Assembly: GCF_019237635.1 (NCBI RefSeq)
Contig: NZ_JAFAGS010000126.1
Span: 1-34,051, forward strand
Reading direction: 5' to 3'
Origin: Pluralibacter sp.
Lineage (GTDB): Bacteria > Pseudomonadota > Gammaproteobacteria > Enterobacterales > Enterobacteriaceae
Length of the DNA stretch: 34,051 nucleotides
The translations under genes and the position numbers were made by a program. The notes beneath the pieces were generated by a model. That model was not told the DNA's origin and searched no databases. It was given only the letters and a program-made list of their open reading frames with translations. Positions 24,662-32,019 of the stretch are shown piece after piece (positions within the stretch are counted from its first letter, which is position 1; every line of letters starts with the position of its first letter).

Positions 24662-24821
24662 TTTTAACATCTTTTTGGTGAGCAAGTAAGTCTCGAAAAC
24701 CCGATTCACGCAATATTAGAATGGGAAATGAGATATTGATTATATCATATTGATATCTATGGCTATATTAGGTTTTTTTGAATGTAAAGTCCCTCAGAAT
24801 TTCCAGATAAGGCACAGAAAA

Positions 24822-25337
24822 TCAAAGCAGCAGATACCCTTCGTGACGCAACAACCACTCTTTGCGCTGCACACCGCCGGCATATCCGGTCATGGTGCCA
24901 TTGCGGCCAATAACGCGATGGCAGGGCACAACGATGCTGACGGGATTGGAACCATTTGCCGCGCCTACCGCGCGGGCGGCGCCTGGCCGTCCCAACTGTT
25001 CCGCCAGTTGCCCATAGTGCATCACCTGGCCGCAGGGGATGGCGCGTAAGGTTTTCCAGACTTCGCGCTGAAAGGGCGTTCCCGCCGTTTCGCTTGGTAG
25101 TGTGTCGATAATGGCAAGGTCGCCGTCAAAATAGGCCCGGAGTTTGTCGCTCAAACCGCCTGGGTTGTCTGACGCGCGGCGCTGATAACCTTCGCGGCGA
25201 TAGTGGATATCCAGCAGTTGTTCCATTCGGTCGCTGTGCTCTTCCCACTCGACGGCCCGCAGGCGAAACTGCTCATCACACAGGATCCACAGCGGTCCTA
25301 CCGGCGTGGCGATTTTGTCTTCAAGCAGTGTCAACAT
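24822..25337 (-). CDS. ogt: Methylated-DNA--protein-cysteine methyltransferase Ogt
   Basis: From the ATG at 25337 ([19 protein letters not shown]) the protein has 171 residues, as in E. coli Ogt, with GAAAGGAT seven bases upstream; an in-frame ATG five codons earlier is worse placed. It repairs O6-alkylguanine and O4-alkylthymine by a one-time transfer of the alkyl group to its own cysteine, Cys139 in [12 protein letters not shown]. The DNA-binding helix [16 protein letters not shown] and the glycine-rich loop [14 protein letters not shown] are intact. It is followed by fnr on the same strand after 193 bases. smrA diverges from it across 159 bases. In E. coli the abg genes lie between ogt and smrA (ydaL); they are absent here. 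Confidence 0.97.
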   Translation of the reverse strand: MLTLLEDKIATPVGPLWILCDEQFRLRAVEWEEHSDRMEQLLDIHYRREGYQRRASDNPGGLSDKLRAYFDGDLAIIDTLPSETAGTPFQREVWKTLRAIPCGQVMHYGQLAEQLGRPGAARAVGAANGSNPVSIVVPCHRVIGRNGTMTGYAGGVQRKEWLLRHEGYLLL

Positions 25338-25496
25338 GGCAGATCCTTTCATTGAGTGGCAGCGATATCACGCACTGTAGGTAGGGCGCCACAATATCAT
25401 GCCCCGGCACCTGCAACCATACCCACAAAGGTTGGCATTGAGCCGGGTTCTGGCGGGCGTTATAGTATCGCCGTCGCTGTAAGCGGAGGAGAGATC

Positions 25497-26063
25497 ATGA
25501 ACCCTGACGACAAATCGCTGTTTCTTGACGCCATGGAGGATGTCCAGCCCCTGAAGCGGTGTAGCAATGACATTTGCTGGCAGCCCAGCCGCAATACCCG
25601 TGCCGTTCAACGAATCGATATGCTCCAGTTGGATAATTTCCTGACCACGGGCTTTCTTGACGTACTACCTCTTGGCGAGCCGTTAGCCTTTAAGCGAGAA
25701 GGTTTGCAGACGGGCGTTCTGCACAAGCTGCGACAGGGCAAGTACAGCCAGCAGGCAAGTCTCAACCTGCTGCGTCAACCTGTCGAGCAGTGCCGACAAA
25801 TGCTGTTTGCCTTTATTCATCAGGCACGGCAGGACGGGTTACGCAATATCCTCATCATTCATGGCAAGGGCCGGGAAGATCGCTCGCACGCCAATATCAT
25901 CCGCAGCTATCTGGTGCGCTGGCTCACCGAATTTGAGGATGTACAGGCTTTCTGTACGGCACTACCGCATCATGGCGGCAGCGGGGCATGCTATGTCGCG
26001 CTGAAGAAATCGGCGGAAGCGAAACAGGAAAACGGGGAGCGACACGCCAAACGTAGCCGCTAA
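25497..26063 (+). CDS. smrA: Smr-domain DNA endonuclease SmrA
   Basis: From the ATG at 25497 (MNPDDKSLFLDAMEDVQPL) the protein has 188 residues, one more than E. coli SmrA (YdaL). GGAGGAGA stands six bases upstream; the longer frame adds 47 unrelated residues. The C-terminal Smr (MutS2-related) domain spans about residues 85-170. It has the HGKG motif (NILIIHGKGREDRSHANIIRS) and the closing GGSGACYVAL. The usual N-terminal LDLHG motif of Smr domains is replaced by LNLLR, as in E. coli SmrA. The E. coli protein nicks DNA in vitro; its biological role is unknown. It converges on tqsA, with a long inverted repeat in the 73 bases between them. Confidence 0.94.
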   Translation: MNPDDKSLFLDAMEDVQPLKRCSNDICWQPSRNTRAVQRIDMLQLDNFLTTGFLDVLPLGEPLAFKREGLQTGVLHKLRQGKYSQQASLNLLRQPVEQCRQMLFAFIHQARQDGLRNILIIHGKGREDRSHANIIRSYLVRWLTEFEDVQAFCTALPHHGGSGACYVALKKSAEAKQENGERHAKRSR

Positions 26064-26066
26064 TCA

Positions 26067-26125
26067 CCAGAGTAAGAACGTGTTCCTGCGTCACTGACAT
26101 GTGACATTGTCACTTCTTACTCTGG
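26067..26125. repeat. 59-base inverted-repeat structure between smrA and tqsA
   Basis: The outer arms CCAGAGTAAGAA (26067-26078) and TTCTTACTCTGG (26114-26125) are perfect 12-base complements separated by 35 bases. Inside lie GTCAC (26090-26094) and the palindrome GTGAC-ATT-GTCAC (26101-26113), giving alternating half-sites. It fills most of the gap between two convergent genes. Neither strand has a T-run, so it is not a classic terminator. Confidence 0.65.
26101..26113. promoter_or_regulatory. 13-base palindrome GTGAC-ATT-GTCAC (copy 2 of 3)
   Basis: It has the same arms as 5784-5796 and 33613-33625, and lies inside the 59-base inverted repeat between smrA and tqsA. A protein-binding role is inferred only from symmetry and recurrence. 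Confidence 0.4.
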
Positions 26126-26136
26126 ATGTCATTGCA

Positions 26137-27171
26137 TCACGGTTTGCTGAGATCGCTGAGCAATACGGCGATACCCTTACCGCCCACCGAATGTTCCAGC
26201 GCGATTTTAACGATAATGGTCAGCGGCACCGACAGGAGCATCCCCACCGGGCCGAGCAGCCAGCCCCAGAATATCAACGACAGGAATACCACCAGCGTAG
26301 ATAGCCCGAGTCCACGGCCCATGATCCGCGGTTCGAGAATGTTGCCGAACAGCATATTGATCGCCAGATAACCGGCCATCACCAGCAGCGCGTCATAGAT
26401 GCCGCCGAAAACCAGCACCTGCAAAATGGGGGGAATTGCCGCCAGAATAGAACCGATGTTCGGGATGTAGTTCAGCGCAAAGGCCACCATACCCCAGATA
26501 AACGCAAAGCGAACGTCCAGCAGCGCCAACATCCCCCAGGCCACCAGTCCGGTCACCAGGCTGATGGCGGTTTTCAGCACCAGATAGTGCGTCACACTGT
26601 TGATGGCGCGTTGGATAGCGGCCATCCCTTCCACCGGGCGCGACATCAATTGCTGTAGTTTGGTGGGAAGCTGAGGAACCTCGAGCAACATAAATACCAC
26701 GGTAAGCAGCAGCAGGAAAACTGACGACATGGCGTTAGATAACTGCGTCAGAAAACGCGTGACCAGCAACATTGCGGCGTTAGGATCGATAAATTTGCTT
26801 AACTGATCGACCGATACCTGAATACCCAGCCGGTGCAGCGCCAGCTCAATGTTCTGCAACGGAACAATCAGGGATGTACGGTACTGCGGCACGGTGCGTC
26901 CCAGTTCATTCAACGAGGTGCCAAGTGAGGCCAGCAGCAGCACCGCCAGCAGGATAATGAACGCGATAAGCAGCGTGACGGCCAGAACGCGCGGGATCCG
27001 CCAGCGCACCATACACTGCACTACCGGGTTAAGGATAACCGCGATGAACAGGGCGAGAATAAAGGGTACGACGATCTCCACAGCGAAGCGAATACCGGTG
27101 AGGATGATGACCAGCATGCCCAGCATGATGACTATCTTTAATCCATTAAGTGTGATGATGGGCTTTGCCAT
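26137..27171 (-). CDS. tqsA: TqsA, AI-2 exporter family protein
   Basis: This 344-residue protein has the same length as E. coli TqsA (YdgG) and an identical opening, [20 protein letters not shown]. It is an integral inner-membrane protein of the AI-2E (autoinducer-2 exporter) family, with seven or eight membrane helices. The family-typical block [19 protein letters not shown] and the block [20 protein letters not shown] are both present. In E. coli it exports the quorum signal AI-2 and affects biofilm formation. GGAGCC lies seven bases before the start. It diverges from mdtJ across about 400 bases, as in E. coli. In E. coli pntB is its other neighbour; here smrA is. Confidence 0.96.
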   Translation of the reverse strand: MAKPIITLNGLKIVIMLGMLVIILTGIRFAVEIVVPFILALFIAVILNPVVQCMVRWRIPRVLAVTLLIAFIILLAVLLLASLGTSLNELGRTVPQYRTSLIVPLQNIELALHRLGIQVSVDQLSKFIDPNAAMLLVTRFLTQLSNAMSSVFLLLLTVVFMLLEVPQLPTKLQQLMSRPVEGMAAIQRAINSVTHYLVLKTAISLVTGLVAWGMLALLDVRFAFIWGMVAFALNYIPNIGSILAAIPPILQVLVFGGIYDALLVMAGYLAINMLFGNILEPRIMGRGLGLSTLVVFLSLIFWGWLLGPVGMLLSVPLTIIVKIALEHSVGGKGIAVLLSDLSKP

Positions 27172-27568
27172 AGCGGCTCCTGCAAATAATCCGGGGAAGC
27201 ATCATAAAGGTGAACTCCGCCAGAATAAACGTATTTACATCAAATATTTTGGGTAAAGAAGTGCAAAGACTTTGTGTTTATTGTAGCGCTATGCCAGAAT
27301 CATAGTGTGTTTAACTACCGAGGACAATTTTCATCCGCAATGACGAGAAGCAACACCGCGGATAATTGTAATTTTATGGACAACGTATTCAGGACGTTTA
27401 CTTTTACTACTTCTTTTTTACCTCTCTCTTTCTGCCTGTTATCTGGTGAACAACACTGGCGCTCAGCGCTTTAGTCGCCTCTTCTGCATCATCTGAATTT
27501 TAAGCTTTTTTTCGGTTTACGCACTTCGTAAGCCGCAGCGGATTATATTCTCTTGCAGGAGAAACATC
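27172..27568. promoter_or_regulatory. 397-base divergent region tqsA / mdtJ with leader ORF
   Basis: It holds the tqsA promoter side, a diverged copy of the uspE-upstream repeat (27208-27224, AGGTGAACTCCGCCAGA) and an AT-rich stretch around 27231-27285. The 32-codon leader ORF (27376-27474) and about 90 bases of untranslated leader, including a T-rich segment near 27500-27515, precede mdtJ. Confidence 0.6.
27376..27474 (+). CDS. mdtU: Leader peptide upstream of mdtJI, probable MdtU (32 residues)
   Basis: The ORF from the ATG at 27376 starts MDNVFRTFTFTTSFLP and ends GEQHWRSAL before TAG, 94 bases ahead of mdtJ. In E. coli the mdtJI mRNA carries a leader ORF of about this size (MdtU, 34 codons). 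Its translation is needed for spermidine-dependent expression of the exporter, apparently by ribosome stalling near its end. I assign the name from position, length and mRNA context, not from a remembered alignment. The ribosome binding site is weak (GGATAA 12 bases upstream). An in-frame ATG at 27340 would give 44 residues. The Ser/Thr/Phe-rich peptide resembles no enzyme or transporter. Confidence 0.55.
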   Translation: MDNVFRTFTFTTSFLPLSFCLLSGEQHWRSAL

Positions 27569-27931
27569 ATGTTCTACTGGATATTATTAGGCCTGGCGAT
27601 CGTTGCTGAAATTACCGGCACCCTGTCGATGAAATGGGCCAGCGTTAGCGATGGGCACACCGGCTATATTTTTATGCTGGCGATGATCGCGCTGTCATAT
27701 ATTTTTCTGTCTTTTGCGATTAAAAAAATTGCCCTTGGCGTGGCGTACGCGCTGTGGGAAGGCGTGGGTATTCTGCTTATCACACTGTTCAGCGTGCTGC
27801 TGTTTGATGAGAGCCTGTCGCCGATGAAAGCGGTGGGGTTGGCCACCCTGGTGGCGGGGATAGTGCTGATCAAGTCGGGTACCCGCAAAGCGAAAGCGCC
27901 GCGTACTGAGGTGAATCATGCCGCAGTTTGA
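27569..27931 (+). CDS. mdtJ: Spermidine export protein MdtJ (SMR family)
   Basis: This 120-residue protein with four membrane helices (about 2-22, 32-50, 57-78 and 84-103) is close to E. coli MdtJ (121). The small multidrug resistance family signature is clear: the essential membrane glutamate Glu14 in [14 protein letters not shown], then [21 protein letters not shown]. MdtJ and MdtI act together as a heteromeric proton-coupled exporter of spermidine in the inner membrane, and neither works alone in E. coli. CAGGAGA lies seven bases before the start. Its last 14 bases overlap mdtI, indicating translational coupling. Expression is probably governed by the leader ORF upstream. Confidence 0.97.
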   Translation: MFYWILLGLAIVAEITGTLSMKWASVSDGHTGYIFMLAMIALSYIFLSFAIKKIALGVAYALWEGVGILLITLFSVLLFDESLSPMKAVGLATLVAGIVLIKSGTRKAKAPRTEVNHAAV

Positions 27932-28247
27932 ATGGGTTCACGGCGCCTGGCTTGCCGGGGCCATTATCCTGGAAATCATCGCCAATATTTTTCTCAAATT
28001 TTCTGACGGTTTTCGCCGTAAAACCTACGGCGTGCTGTCCTTGCTGGCCGTACTCGGTGCCTTCAGTGCGCTGTCGCAAGCCGTGAAGGGGATAGACCTG
28101 TCGGTCGCCTATGCCGTCTGGGGCGGTTTTGGCGTCGCCGCCACGCTGGCAGCAGGCTGGATCCTGTTTGGCCAGCGCCTGAATAAAAAAGGCTGGGTCG
28201 GTTTAGGCCTGCTGTTGGTCGGTATGGTGATGATTAAACTTGCCTGA
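27918..28247 (+). CDS. mdtI: Spermidine export protein MdtI (SMR family)
   Basis: This 109-residue partner of MdtJ has four membrane helices and the family glutamate Glu19 in [19 protein letters not shown]. The SMR block [21 protein letters not shown] and the C-terminal [16 protein letters not shown] complete the fold. It starts inside the end of mdtJ with GAGGTG upstream, so the two subunits are made together. As in E. coli, mdtJ precedes mdtI. A GC-rich hairpin follows the stop codon. Confidence 0.97.
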   Translation: MPQFEWVHGAWLAGAIILEIIANIFLKFSDGFRRKTYGVLSLLAVLGAFSALSQAVKGIDLSVAYAVWGGFGVAATLAAGWILFGQRLNKKGWVGLGLLLVGMVMIKLA

Positions 28248-28253
28248 TGTGAT

Positions 28254-28277
28254 CGCTGCCCCTGTTTGCGGGCAGCG
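28254..28277 (+). terminator. Hairpin after mdtI, weak terminator
   Basis: CGCTGCCC (28254-28261) pairs perfectly with GGGCAGCG (28270-28277) seven bases after the mdtI stop. AAAT follows instead of a T-run, so read-through into the next gene is possible. A second small hairpin, CGGAGG/CCTCCG (28308-28313, 28321-28326), stands just before the ribosome binding site of that gene. Confidence 0.45.
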
Positions 28278-28355
28278 AAATGCGCTAGCTGTATTACGCT
28301 TGTAAAACGGAGGGAAAATACCTCCGGACGGCCAATGCGTGCATGAGGATAGCGA

Positions 28356-30518
28356 ATGTTTAATCCATCAGGCTGGCGCAACATCGCAACAGCCAAGACG
28401 TTGTTTGTCATGACCTTCCTGGCCGGTATTGGCCTGATTGTTTCTATTGTTTCGCTTCTTTATCTCTCACAGCATCTTATCAGCAGTAAAACCAATGAAA
28501 TTGACGCCCATCGTTCGGCGCTGTCGGTGGAGGGCGCGCTACAGACTTCCGTCAACCGGGTACTCTCATTAGTCGTTGATAACGCCATTTGGGATGATGC
28601 CGTTCGCCAGGTGTATCGCCCGAAACTGGATACTCGCTGGCTGTATAACACCTGGGGCGCGGGGTACAAAATTAATGACCTCTACGACGGCACCTTTGTG
28701 CTGGATGAGCAATACCGCGTACTGTGGGGCTCGTTTCGCCATCAGCCGTTTCGGGAAAACGATCTGCGTTTCTTCGGCGAGGGTCTGCAGGCGCTGATCG
28801 CACAGCATCGCGACGACCTGCTGACGGGGAAGAATATCTTTGCGGGCATCACCCAAACCAGCGCAGGTATTGCCTTTGTCGGCATTGGCCTGATCCGACC
28901 GATGACCGGGCGACTGCAGGTGTATGACGCCACCCGTCGGTATCTGGTCATCACCCGGCATATCAATCCCGACATCCTGCGGGATCTGGGCAATACCTTT
29001 CAGGTTACCGATCTCCATCTGACCAATGAAAAAAGCAGCGAATACAGTATCCCTTTACTCACGTCGAGTGGAAAACAGGTGGGTTTTCTAAACTGGCAAC
29101 CACGGTTGCCTGGCGCCGAGGCTGCCGCTGCGGCTTCTTCGGGCATTCGCCAGATAGTGGCGCTCGCCGCAGGGCTCATCTTATTCTTTATCGTATTAAG
29201 CAGTCTGGGACTGTATAAGCTGGCGCGAGGTGAAAAACAGGCGCGGGACATTGCGCTCACTGACTGGCTCAGCCATCTGCCGAACCGACGGGCATTGATT
29301 GAACAGCTTGAGCGGGTCAGAAAACACAATGATGATGAACTCAGAACCGTGGTGTTTATTGACCTCGATGGCTTCAAGGACGTGAATGATATCTATGGCC
29401 ATGACGTTGGCGATGCGCTGATTATCCGCATTGCGCATACGCTTCACTCGCTGGCGCCTGCCGACGGTATGTTGGCCCGCATGGGCGGTGACGAGTTTGC
29501 GATGACCGTCGGTGGCGCGCTATCAGAACAAAAAGCGGCGGCATTTGCCGGCAGCGTGCTCGACTTTCTCAACACGTCCATTCGCATCAGCGAGCGAACC
29601 ATTCATATCAGCGCCAGCATCGGTATTGCCAGCGGGACGTTGCGGGAGTGCACCACCTCAGAGCTTTTCAGGCGGGCGGATATCGCGATGTACCACTCCA
29701 AAATTACCGGAAAAGGGCGCATCACCCATTATGACGCAGAGATCAACAGCGCCAGGGAACGTCAGCTCACCATTGAAAATGATATCCGGGATGGGCTGGA
29801 ACGTAACGAATTTGACGTCTGGTACCAGCCGATCGTGGACGCCCGCAACCTGACAATGACGGCCGTTGAGGCCCTGGTTCGCTGGCCGCGTCGACCTGCC
29901 GGTGAGCTAAAGCCGGATGCCTTTATCGCCATTGCCGAAAGCAGCGGGCTGATTTATTCCCTCGGCCAATTCGTCTTGCGCCGCGCCTGTTCCGATATGC
30001 AAAAGCTGGGCGACCTGAAGCTGTCGGTCAATATCTCACCCGCACAGTTTCGTGACCCGGAATTTGAGGATAAGGTTGCCCAAGTGCTTGAGACCAGCGG
30101 TTTTCCGGCGCAGCGGCTGCAGCTGGAGGTCACCGAAACCTATGTGCTGGAAAACCCGGAGCGCGCGCATTCAGCCATTACCAACCTTAAAATGCTCGGC
30201 ACCGCCGTGGCGTTGGATGATTTCGGGACCGGCTACTCGAGCATCGGCTATTTGCGACGCTTCAACTTCGATACCATCAAAATCGACAAATCGCTGGCGG
30301 GTCTTGTTGATGATGACGAGCAGGCGGCGGCGCTGGTCAGCGGGACTATTCGTATCGCCAGCGCTTTGGGTATGACGGTGATCGCCGAAGGGGTCGAGAA
30401 TGAAAAACAGATGAAGCTGTTGCGTCTCGCCGGGTGCGATCAGCTGCAGGGCTTTTTTTTCAGTGAACCGATGCCCGTCGCGTCGCTGCTACAACTTCGA
30501 CAGCAGCGACAATGCTAG
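28356..30518 (+). CDS. Membrane CHASE4-GGDEF-EAL cyclic-di-GMP enzyme, probable phosphodiesterase
   Basis: This 720-residue protein has TM1 at about 13-38, a periplasmic CHASE4-type sensor (NAIWDDAVRQVY near 76-87) and TM2 at about 266-288. The GGDEF domain has an intact GGDEF motif at 377-381; an EAL domain follows. The allosteric RxxD inhibition site expected a few residues before GGDEF is absent (PADG at that place). The EAL domain keeps the catalytic set: EALVRW (505-510), the Asn in VNISPAQF, LEVTET, ALDDFGTGYSS, IKIDKS, IAEGVE and LQGFFFS. It should therefore degrade cyclic-di-GMP, while the GGDEF domain may synthesise it or bind GTP. GAGGAT precedes the ATG. It is inserted between mdtI and ydgD, which are adjacent in E. 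coli. Its signal is unknown. Confidence 0.93.
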   Translation: MFNPSGWRNIATAKTLFVMTFLAGIGLIVSIVSLLYLSQHLISSKTNEIDAHRSALSVEGALQTSVNRVLSLVVDNAIWDDAVRQVYRPKLDTRWLYNTWGAGYKINDLYDGTFVLDEQYRVLWGSFRHQPFRENDLRFFGEGLQALIAQHRDDLLTGKNIFAGITQTSAGIAFVGIGLIRPMTGRLQVYDATRRYLVITRHINPDILRDLGNTFQVTDLHLTNEKSSEYSIPLLTSSGKQVGFLNWQPRLPGAEAAAAASSGIRQIVALAAGLILFFIVLSSLGLYKLARGEKQARDIALTDWLSHLPNRRALIEQLERVRKHNDDELRTVVFIDLDGFKDVNDIYGHDVGDALIIRIAHTLHSLAPADGMLARMGGDEFAMTVGGALSEQKAAAFAGSVLDFLNTSIRISERTIHISASIGIASGTLRECTTSELFRRADIAMYHSKITGKGRITHYDAEINSARERQLTIENDIRDGLERNEFDVWYQPIVDARNLTMTAVEALVRWPRRPAGELKPDAFIAIAESSGLIYSLGQFVLRRACSDMQKLGDLKLSVNISPAQFRDPEFEDKVAQVLETSGFPAQRLQLEVTETYVLENPERAHSAITNLKMLGTAVALDDFGTGYSSIGYLRRFNFDTIKIDKSLAGLVDDDEQAAALVSGTIRIASALGMTVIAEGVENEKQMKLLRLAGCDQLQGFFFSEPMPVASLLQLRQQRQC

Positions 30519-30523
30519 CCCGG

Positions 30524-31345
30524 TTATTCGTTGGCCAGCGCTTCGAGTTTATCGCGAAAACCGGTCACCGAGATGGCTCGGTTGTCAGCGCGCCAGCGGT
30601 CTTTTGCCGCTGGCGCTGAGCTTTGAACGCCAATCACCTGCCAGCCCGCGTCGGTTTTCAGCATCAGCGGCGAACCGCTGTCGCCCGGCAGCGTGTCACA
30701 CTGGTGTGATAGCACGCTGGTTTGCGCCCATCCCGTCACCACGCAGTCATTGTGTGTATAAAGGGAATCCAGATGATCGAGCGGATAACCGGACTGGGTA
30801 ACCTTGCGGTCTGTCGCTTTTAACGCTGCGGTCAGCGCGGCTTTATCGCCTTCAAACAGCGGCAGCGGCGTAATTCCGGAGGGCGGGTAGCGTAATACGA
30901 TAAGCCCAAAGTCCCAGGGGGCTGCGGAAGGGGGCACAATCCAGCCATCGCCGTCGGCTTTCAGCCGTTTGCCAAGCGACGGGTCGACACGGCCTTCAAT
31001 GCCGTGGATCTCATAGCGCCAGACACCTTTTTGCGAGATGAACCGCAGCGCGACAGCTTTATCCGGTTTCCCGCGGGGCGGGGTCAGCAGACAGTGTCCC
31101 GCCGTTAAGGCCAGATGTGGAGAGATAAGCGTCGCTGTACACAGATTGCCGCTGGCGGTTTCCAGCTGGCCGATAGCATCCCATGGCGACTCGGTCGGAT
31201 TGCTGATACGAACACGGTCATCATGGCCGAAAAATAAGGTCTTAACCTCTTTGGCGCTCAGGCCATCGTCATCGCCGTTATCAGCATGAGCATAAGAGGA
31301 GAGCAGGCAAAGCGATCCCAGTAATAGCACTACGGTTTTGCGCAT
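30524..31345 (-). CDS. ydgD: YdgD, periplasmic trypsin-like serine protease
   Basis: This 273-residue protein has the same length as E. coli YdgD. A signal peptide ([21 protein letters not shown], cleaved near residue 21) precedes a chymotrypsin-fold (S1/V8-like) domain. The catalytic triad is visible: His84 in LTAGHC, Asp145 in WDFGLIVL and Ser223 in [11 protein letters not shown]. Cysteine pairs (about 69/85, 201/216) could form disulfides in the periplasm. The E. coli gene lies beside ydgU and asr, as here; a target is not known, though periplasmic proteolysis of acid-stress proteins such as Asr is an attractive guess. It converges on the GGDEF-EAL gene with five bases between stops. About 100 AT-rich bases upstream hold its promoter. 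Confidence 0.94.
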   Translation of the reverse strand: MRKTVVLLLGSLCLLSSYAHADNGDDDGLSAKEVKTLFFGHDDRVRISNPTESPWDAIGQLETASGNLCTATLISPHLALTAGHCLLTPPRGKPDKAVALRFISQKGVWRYEIHGIEGRVDPSLGKRLKADGDGWIVPPSAAPWDFGLIVLRYPPSGITPLPLFEGDKAALTAALKATDRKVTQSGYPLDHLDSLYTHNDCVVTGWAQTSVLSHQCDTLPGDSGSPLMLKTDAGWQVIGVQSSAPAAKDRWRADNRAISVTGFRDKLEALANE

Positions 31346-31447
31346 AACATTCTCTGGTGGGACAATTATGATTATAAAAAGTAGAACCCAATGATATTAC
31401 TATAGACGGGACGAGTCAAAAGTGGGAGTAAAATCAGCGTGCTACAC

Positions 31448-31531
31448 TCAAGACAGGAAGAAGCGAGTGGCGATCAGCGCGCAAATAATCAGCAATATAA
31501 GGATGAGCTCAAAGCGATAGCGGCGCAACAT
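31448..31531 (-). CDS. ydgU: YdgU, 27-residue single-span membrane protein
   Basis: On the minus strand, the ORF from the ATG at 31531 reads MLRRYRFELILILLIICALI followed by ATRFFLS, 27 residues. This matches what I recall of E. coli YdgU in length, charge pattern and position beside asr and ydgD. Basic residues at 3, 4 and 6 precede one hydrophobic helix (about 8-22), so it should insert in the inner membrane. GGAGAG lies seven bases before this ATG; a second ATG directly in front (31534) is spaced less well. It starts only 13 bases after the asr terminator T-run, so it is probably expressed by read-through from asr. Function unknown. Confidence 0.85.
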   Translation of the reverse strand: MLRRYRFELILILLIICALIATRFFLS

Positions 31532-31544
31532 CATTGCTCTCCAG

Positions 31545-31570
31545 AAAAAAACGGCGCTGAAACAGCGCCG
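31545..31570 (-). terminator. Rho-independent terminator between asr and ydgU
   Basis: On the minus strand, CGGCGCTG-TTT-CAGCGCCG (31570 down to 31552) is followed by seven T. The perfect 8-base GC-rich stem should be strong, yet ydgU starts directly behind it. Confidence 0.92.
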
Positions 31571-31605
31571 ATTTAGTGTACAGGACAGTACTACCGGAAG
31601 CGAAA

Positions 31606-31872
31606 TTATGCTGCCGGCTGAGCAGCTGGTTTAGCAGCCTGGTGCTTGGTGTGTTTTTTGGTATGTTTTTTAGCGGACTGAGCTTTCTGCTCTGCTGCTG
31701 GTTTAGCGGCCGCTTTTTTGTGTTTTTTGTGATGCGTGGTCTTCGCCGGCGCAGCGTGAGTTGCAGTAGCGGCAGCAGCAGGCGCCTGAGTGGTGCTTGC
31801 AGTGTCAGCAGCGAATGCAGCAGAAGACAGACCCATAGCAGCGGCAACAACCAGAGCTAATACTTTTTTCAT
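31606..31872 (-). CDS. asr: Acid shock protein Asr
   Basis: From the ATG at 31872 ([20 protein letters not shown]) the precursor has 88 residues: a signal peptide of about 21 residues, then a low-complexity chain of Ala, Lys, His, Thr, Pro and Gln with basic clusters HHKKHKK and [11 protein letters not shown]. This composition is the hallmark of Asr. Asr is a periplasmic, intrinsically disordered basic protein strongly induced by external acid, thought to shield periplasmic proteins. In E. coli the precursor is processed and transcription needs PhoB/R and RstA. The longer frame (31950) would add 26 unrelated residues; GAGGAT lies nine bases upstream of 31872. The mRNA 5' end forms a hairpin (31901-31926), and an RstA box lies at 31978-31991. 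Confidence 0.95.
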   Translation of the reverse strand: MKKVLALVVAAAMGLSSAAFAADTASTTQAPAAAATATHAAPAKTTHHKKHKKAAAKPAAEQKAQSAKKHTKKHTKHQAAKPAAQPAA

Positions 31873-31900
31873 TCTGAAATCCTCGAATTGGTTTCTAATG

Positions 31901-31926
31901 TTCAACCCCTCTGCGGGGCCGTTGAA
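31901..31926 (-). promoter_or_regulatory. asr 5' leader hairpin just behind the -10 element
   Basis: TTCAACCCC (31901-31909) pairs with GGGG...GTTGAA (31915-31926). A minus-strand -10 element TATAGT is at 31935-31930. Transcription starting about seven bases later would put this hairpin at the very 5' end of the asr mRNA, where it could protect it from decay. Confidence 0.5.
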
Positions 31927-31977
31927 GTAACTATATTCTTGTCTTTTCAAGGATTCCGTTGGTGATTGGTATCGGCG

Positions 31978-31991
31978 TGTAACTGAATGTA
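31978..31991 (-). promoter_or_regulatory. RstA box upstream of asr
   Basis: On the minus strand, TACATTCAGTTACA matches the RstA consensus TACATNTNGTTACA with one mismatch. Its near edge is about 43 bases upstream of the -10 element, a position from which an activator can work. asr is a known RstA target in E. coli. Confidence 0.8.
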
Positions 31992-32018
31992 CAACGCCGG
32001 GTTCAACCCCGGCGTTGT
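31991..32018 (-). terminator. Hairpin after the M32 carboxypeptidase gene
   Basis: ACAACGCCGGG (31991-32001) pairs perfectly with CCCGGCGTTGT (32008-32018), directly behind the carboxypeptidase stop. There is no T-run. The hairpin shares its edge base with the RstA box of asr. Confidence 0.5.
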
Positions 32019-32019
32019 A

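Noticed and set aside
24736-24749. Second FNR box between ogt and fnr (TTGATTATATCATA)
   Set aside because: The right half does not match ATCAA with a 4-base spacer. The area is simply rich in ATATTGAT repeats.
27274-27474. 66-codon ORF starting with GTG upstream of mdtJ
   Set aside because: There is no ribosome binding site at the GTG, and the first 34 codons look random. Only the last 32 codons fit a leader peptide.
31576-31860. 94-codon Cys/Ser/Arg-rich ORF antisense to asr
   Set aside because: It is a reading-frame mirror of the low-complexity asr sequence.
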